This document shows positions 1 to 6,843 of a stretch of DNA of 8,933 nt, one piece after another. The position numbers and the translations under genes were made by a program. Each line of letters opens with the position of its first letter. Positions within the stretch are counted from its first letter, which is position 1. The notes below the pieces were generated by a model. The model did not search any database. It worked only from the letters and a program-made list of their open reading frames with translations, and was not told the DNA's origin. Source of the stretch: Desulfonema limicola (lineage in GTDB: Bacteria > Desulfobacterota > Desulfobacteria > Desulfobacterales > Desulfosalsimonadaceae); the NCBI GenBank assembly GCA_020722245.1, contig DYLE01000014.1:3836-12768 (forward strand), read 5' to 3'.

Positions 1-178
1 AAGTTCAATGTTCAAAGTTCATCTTTAATTATTGAACATCGAACATCGAACGCTGAACATCGAACGTCGAATGAAGGAATCCGCTCCATTTTTTGTTGTT
101 TTTAATTCAAAGTTCGACGTTGGAAGTTCAATGTTCAAAGTTCATCTTTAATTATTGAACATCGAACATCGAACGCTG
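1..178. repeat. GAAC-heptad palindromic repeat array (family 1), tandemly duplicated
   Basis: The segment is built from 7-base units of type GAACATC/GAACGTC. Plus-strand units run at 34-68 (five in register) and 157-177 (three). The complementary GTTCNNN units run at 3-23 and 112-146 (five). Each inverted pair is separated by the same spacer TTTAATTATT (24-33 and 147-156), so either copy could fold into a hairpin. Bases 1-55 and 124-178 are identical over 55 bp, giving a tandem period of 123 bp. The first copy probably continues upstream of the window. Between the copies (74-111) lies an AT-rich stretch with a T-run. The array stops about 20 bp before the peptidase start codon. No promoter is convincing here. 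Confidence 0.9.
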
Positions 179-198
179 GATATAAAAAGCGAGCCTTC

Positions 199-948
199 AT
201 GCATATCCTCATCGGCTTTATCATCAGCATGTGTATTTTTGCCAGCTTCCATCCCATGCAGAAAAACCCCCGACATGAGATCAACGTCGATCTCGGGGGC
301 GCAAAATTCCCCATGACCATCGACCAGAACGTTGTTCCCCTCTCCGAGATTCAGAACCGGAACGTGATTCATCAGGAGTATGACTACAGCTGCGGCTCTG
401 CGGCCCTGGCCACCCTGCTCAACTACTACCTGGGCGAGAACCTGACGGAAAACCAGGTGATCAAGGGGCTGATGGAATACGGGGATAGGGAAAGGATCGC
501 CAGCCGCCGGGCTTTTTCCTTTCTGGACATGAAAAAATTCGTAAACAAATTGGGATACAAAGGGGTCGGGTACAAGGCTGAGCTCAAGGACCTCCTGGAA
601 CTGAACAAGCCCTGCATCATCCCCATTGAGTTTCTGGGATACCGGCATTTCACGGTGCTCAAGGGCATCCATGACGGGCATATCTTCCTGTCGGACCCGT
701 TTCGAGGAAACACCAGTTATACCCTTGCAGGGTTCGAAAACATGTGGTATGAAAACGTGATTTTTGTGGTTTACCCGGAGGGCGCGCCGGAGTTTGACGG
801 CCTGCGACTGACCAATGATGACCTGAGGTATGTCAGCGAGGATTCCACCCATGACCTGCTGCGAAACTACGGGCCCGTGCTGGAACCGGCCAGCAAACGC
901 GATATTTTCCTCACCCTGCCGGATGAATACCAGATATACCGGCCTTAA
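199..948 (+). CDS. C39-family papain-like cysteine peptidase, FapD-like
   Basis: Product of 249 residues. It resembles stand-alone C39 peptidases, the fold of bacteriocin-processing double-glycine peptidases and of FapD from Fap amyloid operons. Visible catalytic set: Gln59 (oxyanion hole) and Cys65 in the stretch QEYDYSCGSAALATLL, His150 in GYRHFTVLKG, Asp166 in FLSDPFRGN. There is no transporter or ATPase domain, so it acts alone, probably in the periplasm. The N-terminus is a hydrophobic export signal (about residues 2-17) with no Lys/Arg before it. The same open frame upstream of the ATG reads YKKRAF, so the gene may have lost its original start to the repeat that ends at 178. ATG 199 is the first ATG in the frame; a stop lies at 103-105. 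The ribosome site (AAGCGAG) is weak. About 55 residues follow the catalytic domain. Its partner is probably the FapF-like barrel downstream. Family assignment is firm; the Fap role is an inference. Confidence 0.9.
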   Translation: MHILIGFIISMCIFASFHPMQKNPRHEINVDLGGAKFPMTIDQNVVPLSEIQNRNVIHQEYDYSCGSAALATLLNYYLGENLTENQVIKGLMEYGDRERIASRRAFSFLDMKKFVNKLGYKGVGYKAELKDLLELNKPCIIPIEFLGYRHFTVLKGIHDGHIFLSDPFRGNTSYTLAGFENMWYENVIFVVYPEGAPEFDGLRLTNDDLRYVSEDSTHDLLRNYGPVLEPASKRDIFLTLPDEYQIYRP

Positions 949-1003
949 AAAGGGGGCTGATTTCGACAACCCTAAACGCATCGGTTCGCACAAGGAAAAA
1001 TTT

Positions 1004-1184
1004 AACCACTGAGATCACGGAGGATACGGAGAAAAGATGAACTTTGAACATCGAACGTCCAACGTCGAACGTTGAATTAAAGGCAAAACAATTTCCATAT
1101 TCGATGTTCTGCGTTCGATGTTCGATGTTCGACGTTCAATAATTAAAAAGGTTTCATTTTTCCTCTCTGTGAGCTCTGTGGTAT
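1004..1184. repeat. Nested palindrome: nonamer arms (family 4) enclosing GAAC-heptad arms (family 1)
   Basis: The outer left arm is a 9-base repeat of type CACNGAGNN, at 1007-1033 (three units). The outer right arm is its reverse complement at 1163-1180 (two units of type NNCTCTGTG) followed by GTATT. Inside are family-1 heptads: five plus-strand units at 1039-1073 and five minus-strand units at 1103-1137, separated by an AT-rich loop of about 29 bases. The left inner arm matches the family-1 half-element seen at 108-146 (minus), 4818 onward and 8896 onward. The right inner arm repeats the unit order seen at 34-73. The rest of the 285-bp gap (949-1003 and 1185-1233) holds nothing recognisable apart from an AT-rich leader at 1183-1210 and the ribosome site of the next gene. 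No intrinsic terminator follows the peptidase gene. Confidence 0.9.
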
Positions 1185-1220
1185 TAAAATAACAATATAA
1201 AAAAATTTTTCAGCGATCCT

Positions 1221-1226
1221 AAAAGG
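1221..1226 (+). promoter_or_regulatory. Ribosome binding site of the SPOR/FapF-like gene
   Basis: AAAAGG lies seven bases before ATG 1234. This supports that start, which also gives a well-formed signal peptide (MIKLKKSAFR followed by a hydrophobic core). Confidence 0.6.
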
Positions 1227-1233
1227 CAAGCAT

Positions 1234-2826
1234 ATGATAAAATTGAAAAAATCAGCTTTCCGGCTTGTTATCGCGGGAATCATCATCCTTTTTTCTGTTC
1301 CGAACGGGTGGAGCGAGGCGATTGAGGATATCATTGAAAACGCATCTCCGCGCTCAGCGCAGGAACCGGATCAGACCGAGGCGCAGACGAGCGGCGAGAT
1401 GCCATCTCCCGAACCCGGCCGGAACCAATTATACGCCTTGCAGATCGGCGCTTTTCTCATGGAAACCGCTGCAGAGGAAAAAATCATTGAGCTTAAAAAC
1501 GCGGGCTACGACCCCTATATCTTCCAGACCGTAAACTCAAAAAACCAGACCATCTACTCGGTCCGCATCGGAAGGTATAAAGACTATGAGAGCGCGGCGC
1601 AGGGGCTTGCGGATCTAAGGGAGGATTTAAACCTTCCCGCGTTTATCGCCTATTACGACTCCCTGGAACCGGCTGCAAAGGAAGCGGCCGCGCCTGAACC
1701 CCGGCCACCGGTTTTTGCCCAGGCTGAAGAACCGATGGCCGAATCCGCTCCAGAAGAGCCCGTCGAACCTGTGGAAGCCGCCCCGGAGCCTGCACCAGAG
1801 GCTTCACCAGAGGCTTCAATGGAATCCTTGGCCCCGCCGTCTAAACAGCCCGAAGGCCCGCCGACCCTGGAATCTCTACAAAGGCAGATCCGGGAGATGG
1901 AAGCCTCCCTGAAAAGGCTCAGCGAAGAGGCCGAGGCCAGAAAAAAACTGGAAATGACCGAAGAGGAACAGGCGCAACGGGCCCAAGAGGAGGATATCCT
2001 GGAGGCCGCGGGCAAGGAATACACCCTGACCCGGGGCGGGAATATTGAGTTTACTTACGGGTTCGGTTACACCTACAGCGAATACGACGCGATCCGGGAA
2101 TCCGTAAAGGTGGAGGATGTCTGCGACCACTCCATTTCCAACTCCCTGGGCGTCTCCTACGGGGTGCTCGACAACCTCAACGTATCCACCAGCATTCCCT
2201 GGGTTTACGAATACGACCGGGTCGGCACGGTGGATTCCAAAGACGAGACCGGCATCGGGGACCTTAGCCTGGGGTGGCAGTACCAGCCGTTTCGGCCCAC
2301 CGAAAAGCTGCCCACGATCATCATCAACGGCGGCTTCACCGTCCCTTCCGGGAAAAGTCCTTATGAGATCATGTACGGCGAGGAGCTGTCCACGGGCAGC
2401 GGCATCTACAGCGCCAGCTTAGGGGTCTCGGTCAGCCAGGTCTCGGATCCGGTGGTGGTCTTCGGCAGTTTAAGCCTTTCCTACCCCTTTGACGTGACCG
2501 ATCTCGACCAGAAGCGGCCTGAAGGGGAGCTCGAGGAGGTGGACCCCGGCATGGGCATCGGGGTTGGCGCGGGCATGGGCTACGCCCTTTCCTACAAGCT
2601 GAATTTAAACTTCAGCTTCGGGTATTCCTATAGTTTTGAGACGACCTACAAGTACAAAAACAACGTGTCGGCGGAATCCGGAACCAGCGCCAGCGCACAT
2701 GCGAACCTCGGCGTGGGCTACCGGCTGAACCGGTATCAGACCATAAACTTCCGTGTCGGGATTCCGATCACCGAAAGCCGGGAGTTTTCATTTTCCTTCT
2801 GGACCCCCATTGAATTTGAATTATAG
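1234..2826 (+). CDS. SPOR-domain, coiled-coil and FapF-like outer-membrane beta-barrel protein
   Basis: Product of 530 residues with four parts. Residues 1-29 are a Sec signal (MIKLKKSAFR, then a hydrophobic core). Residues 65-143 form a SPOR-type fold: YALQIGAF opening strand, a helix, and YSVRIGRYKDYESA. SPOR domains bind glycan strands lacking stem peptides, often at division septa. Residues 144-210 are an acidic Pro/Ala/Glu linker. Residues 211-260 are a charged coiled coil (LESLQRQIREMEASLKRL onward). Residues 264-530 are beta-strands with alternating small and aromatic residues, including TVPSGKSPYEI, ELSTGSGIYSASLGVSV and DPVVVFGSLSLSY. These blocks and the preceding coiled coil resemble FapF, the outer-membrane exporter of Fap amyloid; the generic alternative is the Phenol_MetA_deg-type transporter family. 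The barrel ends IEFEL rather than in a terminal aromatic residue. The FadL-like gene starts one base after the stop. Barrel and SPOR calls are strong; export of an amyloid is an inference. Confidence 0.85.
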   Translation: MIKLKKSAFRLVIAGIIILFSVPNGWSEAIEDIIENASPRSAQEPDQTEAQTSGEMPSPEPGRNQLYALQIGAFLMETAAEEKIIELKNAGYDPYIFQTVNSKNQTIYSVRIGRYKDYESAAQGLADLREDLNLPAFIAYYDSLEPAAKEAAAPEPRPPVFAQAEEPMAESAPEEPVEPVEAAPEPAPEASPEASMESLAPPSKQPEGPPTLESLQRQIREMEASLKRLSEEAEARKKLEMTEEEQAQRAQEEDILEAAGKEYTLTRGGNIEFTYGFGYTYSEYDAIRESVKVEDVCDHSISNSLGVSYGVLDNLNVSTSIPWVYEYDRVGTVDSKDETGIGDLSLGWQYQPFRPTEKLPTIIINGGFTVPSGKSPYEIMYGEELSTGSGIYSASLGVSVSQVSDPVVVFGSLSLSYPFDVTDLDQKRPEGELEEVDPGMGIGVGAGMGYALSYKLNLNFSFGYSYSFETTYKYKNNVSAESGTSASAHANLGVGYRLNRYQTINFRVGIPITESREFSFSFWTPIEFEL

Positions 2827-2827
2827 C

Positions 2828-4585
2828 ATGACACCGCCTGTCACCTTTTCTAAAACCATAACCCTTTTTTATGTTTTGATCGGGGTGATGGTGATCCTCT
2901 GCCTCCCTCGAACCGGGCATGCGGTCTTTATCGAAAACATGGCCGGGTCCACAAAGGCCATATCCCTGGCCAACACCGTCACCGCCGCACCGCCGGGCAT
3001 GATGTCCATCCAGTCCAACCCGGCGGGGCTTTCCGAACTTCCCGAGGGAAAAATCTTTATGCAGGGCGTAACCCTCCCCTGGCTTCAGATCACCAAAAAG
3101 TTTGAGGCGGATAAGGACTGGGACGGCATCTTCGGGGAGTGGGGCCCCCAGGAAGGACAGATCCACGACCCGGTGGCCGGTAAAGAAGATACCAACAAGT
3201 GCGGGGTGATGTACATTCCGATTTTAAACCGCACCGCCAACTTTCTCATCGCCCCGACCGCGGGCCTGTCCTCGCGCAAGCCCGGCTCCAGATGGACCTT
3301 TGCCATCGCCAACTATGCCCCGTTCGGCGGGGGCATGGACCATGAGACCGGCAGCCCGAACAACTACGGCGTCAAAAAACTCTATGTTCAGCACCTGATC
3401 TACGCGGCCCCGGCCGTCAGCTTCCAGGTCACGCCGACCCTTGCTTTGGGTCTTGCCGTGGGCGCGGGCCAGACCGCCCTGGGCGCGAAAATCCACCAGC
3501 GCACCCCCAACGAGCTGGTGGCCTTAACCCGGGTGCTGGGGGATGCGACCCAGGACCTTGAAATTCCGGTGGTCTCGGAGCTGACCCTGCCGCCCCCCTG
3601 GTTCGGCGGCGGGATCGGCCCCTATGATCACTCCATGAACTTTGACCTGCACGTGCGGGATGACTTTTCACCCAACTATAACCTGGGCCTGCTCTGGAAA
3701 CCCAAAAAATGGTTCTCCTTCGGCATGGTGTATCAGAGCGAGATCACGGCGAGGCTCTCAGGCGGGTATAACTTCATATACAGCGAGATGTTTCAGAAAC
3801 AGGTGGCCTGGCAGGGGAGCTCTCCGATGCTGATCATCACCGCCGCCATGCTGGATCTCCCAACAACTGCAGTGCCTTACCAGTCCGGGGACATCCGGAC
3901 CACCCAGATCTTTCCCCAGCGGATTCAGACCGGGATCAAGGTCAAGCCCACCAAAAAGCTCAGCCTGCTGTTTGACGTGCACTGGGCCGACTGGTCCACC
4001 ACGGAATATAACAAGTTCGTAGTCGACCAGGACATTCAGGCGCTCCAGTTCGTCAAGCTGCTGGGCTATACCCACGGCGATCGCACCCTCTATATCGAAC
4101 GCAACCTGAAGGACACCATCCACTGGAGCACCGGGCTGGAGTATGAGCTGACCAACAAGCTGACGCTGCGCTGCGGGTATGAGTTCCGCCCCACCTCGAT
4201 CCGTGACAACCTCTATGACTGCCAGTACTTTGTTCCCGACCTGACCTACCTCGGGGTGGGCGCGGCGGTCAAGCTCCCCCACGAGACCACCCTGGATCTG
4301 GCCTTCGGCTATATCTATAACTCCTCCTATAAAGTCCCGAACAACAGCAGCACGAACATGAACTCCACGGATTTCTGGTATCCGGTGTACAACCCCTATT
4401 CCGGACTCGACTACGAGCAGGAAACCCGAATCTATATGCTTTCTTTTACGGTGCAGATGCCGTTTCATGTGTTTATCGAACAGCAGAAGCACATGATGCA
4501 CAAACAACAAGAGGCCATCCACCACCTGACAGGGGCTGTGAAAAAACTCCTCGGCAAGGCCGAGGCCCCTGAAGAAACGCATTAA
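2828..4585 (+). CDS. FadL/OmpP1-family outer-membrane transport protein
   Basis: Product of 585 residues from ATG 2828. The open frame extends back to a GTG at 2753 inside the upstream gene, but 2828 gives a proper signal peptide (hydrophobic core, cleavage probably after GHA at residue 31). The mature N-terminus (FIENMAGSTKAISLANT, then SNPAGLSEL at about 63-71) is the hallmark of the FadL family, whose barrels pass hydrophobic compounds such as long-chain fatty acids or aromatics across the outer membrane. Amphipathic strands follow to about residue 549. A hydrophilic, probably helical tail of about 36 residues (from IEQQKHMMHKQQ) lies beyond the last strand, which is unusual because most barrels end at the final aromatic strand. 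No Shine-Dalgarno sequence is visible and the gap to the previous stop is one base, so translation is probably coupled. Substrate unknown. Confidence 0.9.
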   Translation: MTPPVTFSKTITLFYVLIGVMVILCLPRTGHAVFIENMAGSTKAISLANTVTAAPPGMMSIQSNPAGLSELPEGKIFMQGVTLPWLQITKKFEADKDWDGIFGEWGPQEGQIHDPVAGKEDTNKCGVMYIPILNRTANFLIAPTAGLSSRKPGSRWTFAIANYAPFGGGMDHETGSPNNYGVKKLYVQHLIYAAPAVSFQVTPTLALGLAVGAGQTALGAKIHQRTPNELVALTRVLGDATQDLEIPVVSELTLPPPWFGGGIGPYDHSMNFDLHVRDDFSPNYNLGLLWKPKKWFSFGMVYQSEITARLSGGYNFIYSEMFQKQVAWQGSSPMLIITAAMLDLPTTAVPYQSGDIRTTQIFPQRIQTGIKVKPTKKLSLLFDVHWADWSTTEYNKFVVDQDIQALQFVKLLGYTHGDRTLYIERNLKDTIHWSTGLEYELTNKLTLRCGYEFRPTSIRDNLYDCQYFVPDLTYLGVGAAVKLPHETTLDLAFGYIYNSSYKVPNNSSTNMNSTDFWYPVYNPYSGLDYEQETRIYMLSFTVQMPFHVFIEQQKHMMHKQQEAIHHLTGAVKKLLGKAEAPEETH

Positions 4586-4647
4586 AAACAGCCGCCCACG
4601 CCTCCTGTTTGCCGATGTGAAACACCCGCTGGGACTGTTTAAGTATT

Positions 4648-4668
4648 CAGAAGACAGAAGTCAGAATG
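4648..4668 (+). repeat. CAGAA-heptad repeat (family 3), left arm
   Basis: Three consecutive 7-base units, CAGAAGA, CAGAAGT and CAGAATG. The same family occurs in reverse complement at 4898-4932, making an outer inverted pair about 230 bp apart. Confidence 0.75.
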
Positions 4669-4688
4669 AGGGAAAGAGAAAAAAGGGG

Positions 4689-4765
4689 GAAGGTGGAAGA
4701 CTGAAGGCTGAAGGTAGAAGGTTAAAGGTGGAAGGTAGAAGGTGGAAGACTGAAGGCTGAAGGGG
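4689..4765 (+). repeat. GAAGG-heptad tandem repeat (family 2), eleven units
   Basis: Eleven 7-base units in perfect register, of type GAAGGTG, GAAGACT, GAAGGCT and GAAGGTA; the sixth unit starts with A. A higher-order duplication is visible: 4689-4713 recurs at 4738-4762, offset by 49 bases (seven units). The same family appears as four units at 8867-8894. Unlike families 1, 3 and 4, no inverted partner arm is seen. There is no reading frame through it that looks coding. Confidence 0.92.
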
Positions 4766-4788
4766 AAGGTGCGGAGCAGTTTTTTTTT

Positions 4789-4872
4789 CATTCGATGTTC
4801 GACGTTGAACAATTAAAAATGAACTTTGAACATCGAACTTCCAACGTCGAACCTTGAATTAAAAACAACAAA
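4789..4872. repeat. GAAC-heptad palindromic repeat (family 1)
   Basis: GTTC-phase units (TTCGATGTTCGACGTT) at 4791-4806 are followed by the AT-rich spacer AATTAAAA and GAAC-phase units from 4821 to about 4855, then TTGAATTAAAAACAACAAAA. The same order, spacer type and A-rich tail occur in reverse complement at 91-178, so the two sites are copies of one element of about 85-90 bp. Confidence 0.88.
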
Positions 4873-4897
4873 AAACTGAAAGCCTTGCATGCGGGCC

Positions 4898-4932
4898 ACT
4901 CTGACTCCTGAATTCTGAATTCCTGTGTACTG
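4898..4932 (-). repeat. CAGAA-heptad repeat (family 3), right inverted arm
   Basis: On the minus strand the CAG triplets of this stretch are spaced 7, 8, 7 and 7 bases apart (for example CAGAATT and CAGGAGT). This is the inverted counterpart of 4648-4668. Confidence 0.65.
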
Positions 4933-4973
4933 ACAAACCGACCGTTAATTCAAACAATAAGATGGGAAATCCT

Positions 4974-6659
4974 ATGCTCAATAAAAAAAGTAGCATTCTG
5001 ATTCTTCTGGCCGCATCGCTTTTTTTGATGGAAGCGGCCGGCGTTCCTGTCATGGCCGATGATGTTTCAAAAACCGCGGTGCCGTCTGAAACCCTGATCT
5101 CCCTGGGAAGGCCGCCCGAGGGGTTTACGCTCATTCCCGAGTCCTTAAAATACAGCACGGACATGAAGAACATCACCTACGTGGTCTATAACGATAAAAA
5201 AGAAAACATCGTATACCTGAACAACACCCCAAGCCCCCGGCTTTACGCGGTGCATCCCGCCACCCCGGTCTTCAGCCCGATTCAAAACCGGCACGCCTAT
5301 ATCGCGGCCGCCGGCCCAAACAAAATGTTTGTCGTGGTCGACGGGAAAACCGGGCCGGTGTTTGACGCCATCGACAATTTGGTCTTCAGCTTCGATGGTG
5401 CCCGACACGCCTACCGGGCTCAAAAGGGGAAAAAACAATGCGTGGTCGTGGACGGCGTTCCCGGACCGCTTTACGACGGCATTCCTGTAAATAAAAATCT
5501 TAAAAATATGACGTTCAGCCCGGACTCAAAGCGCTTCGCCTATGTGGGAGCAAAAGACGACACCTGCTTTCTGGTGGTAGATAATATAGAACAAAAACAG
5601 GGTTTTAAATTAATCGAGGAGGTCATCTTCAGTCCGGATTCCGCCCATATCTATTATAAAGGACAGGCCGAAAAAATCGGAAGAGAGGCCAAGTGGTGCG
5701 TGGTATCCGATGGAGAACCGGGGCCGGTCTATGATGGAGTTTCCGGCATGAACTGCAGCTTTGATTCAAAGCATTTCGCGTATGTGGCCATGAAAGACAA
5801 AAAGATGATGCTCGTCTTTGACGGTAAGGAGGGGGAATTCCACGACGGGGTGGGGGCCCCGACCTTCAGTCTGGATTCCAGGCGTTTTGCCTGCGCCTAT
5901 CTGGACAAAAAAAAATGGTATGTGGAAATAGACGGGCAGAAGGGGCCGGCCTTTGACAACCTGTTACAGTTCTTTTTCAGCTGGGACTCCCAAAGGTACG
6001 CCTATATGGCGGTCAAAAAAGACAAGATGTACTGTGTCGTGGACGGCGAAACAGGACCCGGCTATAAAGGCATCGCAGGGTTTCTGTTCAGCCCGGATTC
6101 CAAGAGATACGCCTACGCCGCGGAATCTGAAAAGGTAAACGCCAGAATCATTGTTGACGGAAAAGAAGGAAAAATCTTCCGCAAGGTCGGAGATCCCCAT
6201 TTCAGCCCGGATTCTAAAAAGGTGCTTTACCGGGGGCTGAGCTACGAGGACAAACTATGGCACACCGTCATTGACGAGGTTCTTGATCCGCTGCCGTTCT
6301 TAGCCCTTAAAAACTACTACTTCAGCCCGGATGGCAATCGCATGGCCTATCCCGGACTGTATAGCCGCGGCAAATCCGTCATGGTGGTGGACGGAAAGAT
6401 GCACCCCTTTGTCCGCATCAACGGTGAGCCCTACTTCAGCCCGGACGGAAAACACATCGCCTACCACGTCTTAACATTCCAGGATGAATGGCGCATCGTG
6501 GTGGACGGCGAGATTTTGCCTGAAAAATACGGCGGATTTATGGTGGGAACGCCCATGGTCTGGGATTCCCCAACCCATTTTCACACCCTGGCCATGAGGG
6601 AACCCGGGCCGACCTTTCTTCGGGTGGAGGTGGAGGTCCCGGAAAATTTTAATAAATAA
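4974..6659 (+). CDS. Secreted PD40/WD40-like beta-propeller protein
   Basis: Product of 561 residues from ATG 4974. An ATG at 4962 in the same frame would add four residues; 4974 is preferred because GGGA lies about six bases upstream and MLNKKSS makes a standard signal n-region. Predicted cleavage follows VMA at about residue 28. From about residue 55 to the end the protein is a tandem array of units of about 37-43 residues. Each opens FSPDSKRFAY (variants FSFD, FSLD, FSWD) and continues to a V-V-D-G turn followed by GPVYDG-like residues. Eleven units carry the [V/I/E]xDG-type turn and degenerate ones flank them, giving about 12-13 blades, enough for one large or two ordinary propellers. The pattern matches WD40-like PD40 (TolB-type) repeats. 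No catalytic domain, lipobox or C-terminal sorting tail is seen; it ends VPENFNK. Likely periplasmic or released, with a binding or scaffold role. Ligand unknown. Confidence 0.85.
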   Translation: MLNKKSSILILLAASLFLMEAAGVPVMADDVSKTAVPSETLISLGRPPEGFTLIPESLKYSTDMKNITYVVYNDKKENIVYLNNTPSPRLYAVHPATPVFSPIQNRHAYIAAAGPNKMFVVVDGKTGPVFDAIDNLVFSFDGARHAYRAQKGKKQCVVVDGVPGPLYDGIPVNKNLKNMTFSPDSKRFAYVGAKDDTCFLVVDNIEQKQGFKLIEEVIFSPDSAHIYYKGQAEKIGREAKWCVVSDGEPGPVYDGVSGMNCSFDSKHFAYVAMKDKKMMLVFDGKEGEFHDGVGAPTFSLDSRRFACAYLDKKKWYVEIDGQKGPAFDNLLQFFFSWDSQRYAYMAVKKDKMYCVVDGETGPGYKGIAGFLFSPDSKRYAYAAESEKVNARIIVDGKEGKIFRKVGDPHFSPDSKKVLYRGLSYEDKLWHTVIDEVLDPLPFLALKNYYFSPDGNRMAYPGLYSRGKSVMVVDGKMHPFVRINGEPYFSPDGKHIAYHVLTFQDEWRIVVDGEILPEKYGGFMVGTPMVWDSPTHFHTLAMREPGPTFLRVEVEVPENFNK

Positions 6660-6724
6660 AAAAACTGTCTATCCCGCTTTGCGGTACCTTTGCAGAAAAT
6701 AACTTATCGGTTTTTTTATTATTT

Positions 6725-6793
6725 TTACCACAGAGGGCACAGAGAAAAAGAATGAAATTCTTTTTTTGTGTTCTCTGTGTTCTCTGTGGTTAA
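6725..6793. repeat. CACAGAG-nonamer palindrome (family 4), uninterrupted
   Basis: The left arm has two 9-base units (CACAGAGGG at 6729-6737, CACAGAGAA at 6738-6746). The right arm has two reverse-complement units (TTCTCTGTG at 6771-6779 and 6780-6788). They are bounded by TTACCA and TGGTTAA and joined by an AT-rich centre of 24 bases. The rest of the 184-bp gap (6660-6724 and 6794-6831) shows only a very small stem, CCGC-TTT-GCGG at 6674-6684, with no adjacent T-run. No terminator or promoter is called with confidence. Confidence 0.88.
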
Positions 6794-6831
6794 TCTGTTC
6801 ATTCTTCAAACCGAAAAATTATAACTTCCTT

Positions 6832-6837
6832 GGAAGG
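6832..6837 (+). promoter_or_regulatory. Ribosome binding site of the LVIVD propeller gene
   Basis: GGAAGG sits six bases before ATG 6844. It decides the start against an upstream in-frame TTG at 6766, which would translate the repeat palindrome. Confidence 0.75.
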
Positions 6838-6843
6838 CAAAAC

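Larger units (their letters stand above)
4586..4973. other. 388-bp intergenic region filled with three heptad repeat families
   Basis: No gene, RNA gene or convincing terminator is seen. From left to right: unremarkable sequence to about 4645; family-3 units at 4648-4668; an A/G-rich link; family-2 units at 4689-4765; a run of nine T at 4780-4788 without a clear stem before it; a family-1 palindrome at 4789-4872; inverted family-3 units at 4898-4932; then a short leader to the propeller gene. The family-3 arms are inverted relative to each other and enclose everything else. No promoter elements are convincing, although the downstream gene needs one unless transcription reads through. Confidence 0.8.

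Noticed and set aside
1..178. CRISPR array
   Set aside because: Units are 7 bases with no unique spacers, arms are inverted, and no cas genes are present.
199..948. Bacteriocin-processing transporter
   Set aside because: Only the C39 peptidase domain is present; there are no membrane-spanning or ATPase domains and no precursor gene nearby.
148..993. Long minus-strand open frame of 281 codons
   Set aside because: It lies opposite the C39 peptidase, whose catalytic motifs are clear, and its translation has no recognisable motif. It also runs into the repeats.
2753..2827. GTG start for the FadL-like gene inside the SPOR-barrel gene
   Set aside because: The extra 25 residues are out-of-frame barrel sequence and would bury the signal peptide.
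3758..4582. Minus-strand open frame of 274 codons
   Set aside because: It is the antisense shadow of the FadL-like gene, and nothing in it resembles a protein family.
4780..4788. Run of nine T as a terminator tail
   Set aside because: No stable G/C stem lies immediately upstream; it borders the repeats and may belong to them.
6674..6684. Intrinsic terminator after the PD40 gene
   Set aside because: The stem has only four base pairs and no T-run follows directly.
6766..6843. N-terminal extension of the LVIVD protein from a TTG
   Set aside because: The extension would translate the nonamer palindrome. GGAAGG and a proper signal peptide mark ATG 6844.
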